In this document: positions 13,669 through 13,670 of the stretch, piece by piece
Layout of the letters: each line of letters begins with the position of its first letter
How positions within the stretch are numbered: position 1 is the first letter of the stretch
Assembly: GCA_003648395.1 (NCBI GenBank)
Contig: QMPB01000061.1
Location: 1-13,670, forward strand
Direction: 5' to 3'
Length of the DNA: 13,670 nucleotides
Origin: Bacteroidota bacterium
GTDB taxonomy: Bacteria; Bacteroidota; Bacteroidia; Bacteroidales; UBA1556
Program-made: the position numbers and the translations under genes
Notes under the pieces: generated by a model
Database searches by the model: none
The model's input: the letters and a program-made list of their open reading frames with translations, nothing else
Told to the model about the DNA's origin: nothing

Positions 13669-13670
13669 CT

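Overview
The window is an AT-rich stretch of chromosome from a member of the Bacteroidota. Three lines of sequence evidence point there. Several genes are preceded by the phylum's promoter pattern, TTG or TTTG, then 19-21 bases, then TAnnTTTG. Start codons generally lack a Shine-Dalgarno sequence. The families are typical of the phylum: a MsrB-MsrA fusion, a secreted C1B peptidase, secreted DPP-IV, and a TAXI binding protein with no transporter beside it. I cannot name the genus from sequence alone.

Layout. At the left edge is the first 38 codons of a minus-strand gene, probably lon. A 405-base divergent intergenic region follows. Then come nnr (NAD(P)HX repair) and, 31 bases later, an exported MsrB-MsrA fusion. 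This pair ends at a bidirectional terminator facing trmD, which lies on the minus strand. trmD and a cytoplasmic FKBP-type prolyl isomerase are divergent, and each has a recognisable promoter. Downstream of the isomerase is a structured leader with an intrinsic terminator, then pyrB and pyrI, encoding both chains of a class B aspartate transcarbamoylase. A 7-bp tandem repeat sits between pyrB and pyrI. Next come two secreted proteases on the plus strand: a C1B cysteine peptidase and an S41 C-terminal processing peptidase. A strong bidirectional terminator separates them from three minus-strand genes: a TAXI-type binding protein, a small class II aldolase-like protein and a full-length secreted dipeptidyl peptidase IV.

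How the genes relate. The region is mostly housekeeping: metabolite repair, tRNA methylation, pyrimidine synthesis and protein folding. There is also a notable share of exported proteins: MsrBA, the C1B peptidase, the S41 peptidase, DPP-IV and the TAXI protein. These would act outside the cytoplasm in protein repair, proteolysis or peptide use. No phage, insertion sequence, CRISPR array, tRNA or rRNA gene is visible.

I see no convincing new multi-gene system. The most interesting signals are in non-coding DNA: a possible attenuator ahead of pyrBI, an almost leaderless trmD, a 10-bp inverted repeat over the dpp promoter, and small repeat families (AATTAnn heptads and TACCTG words). Four start codons are placed downstream of the longest possible reading frame (nnr, trmD, pyrB and the S41 gene), three of them helped by promoter positions.
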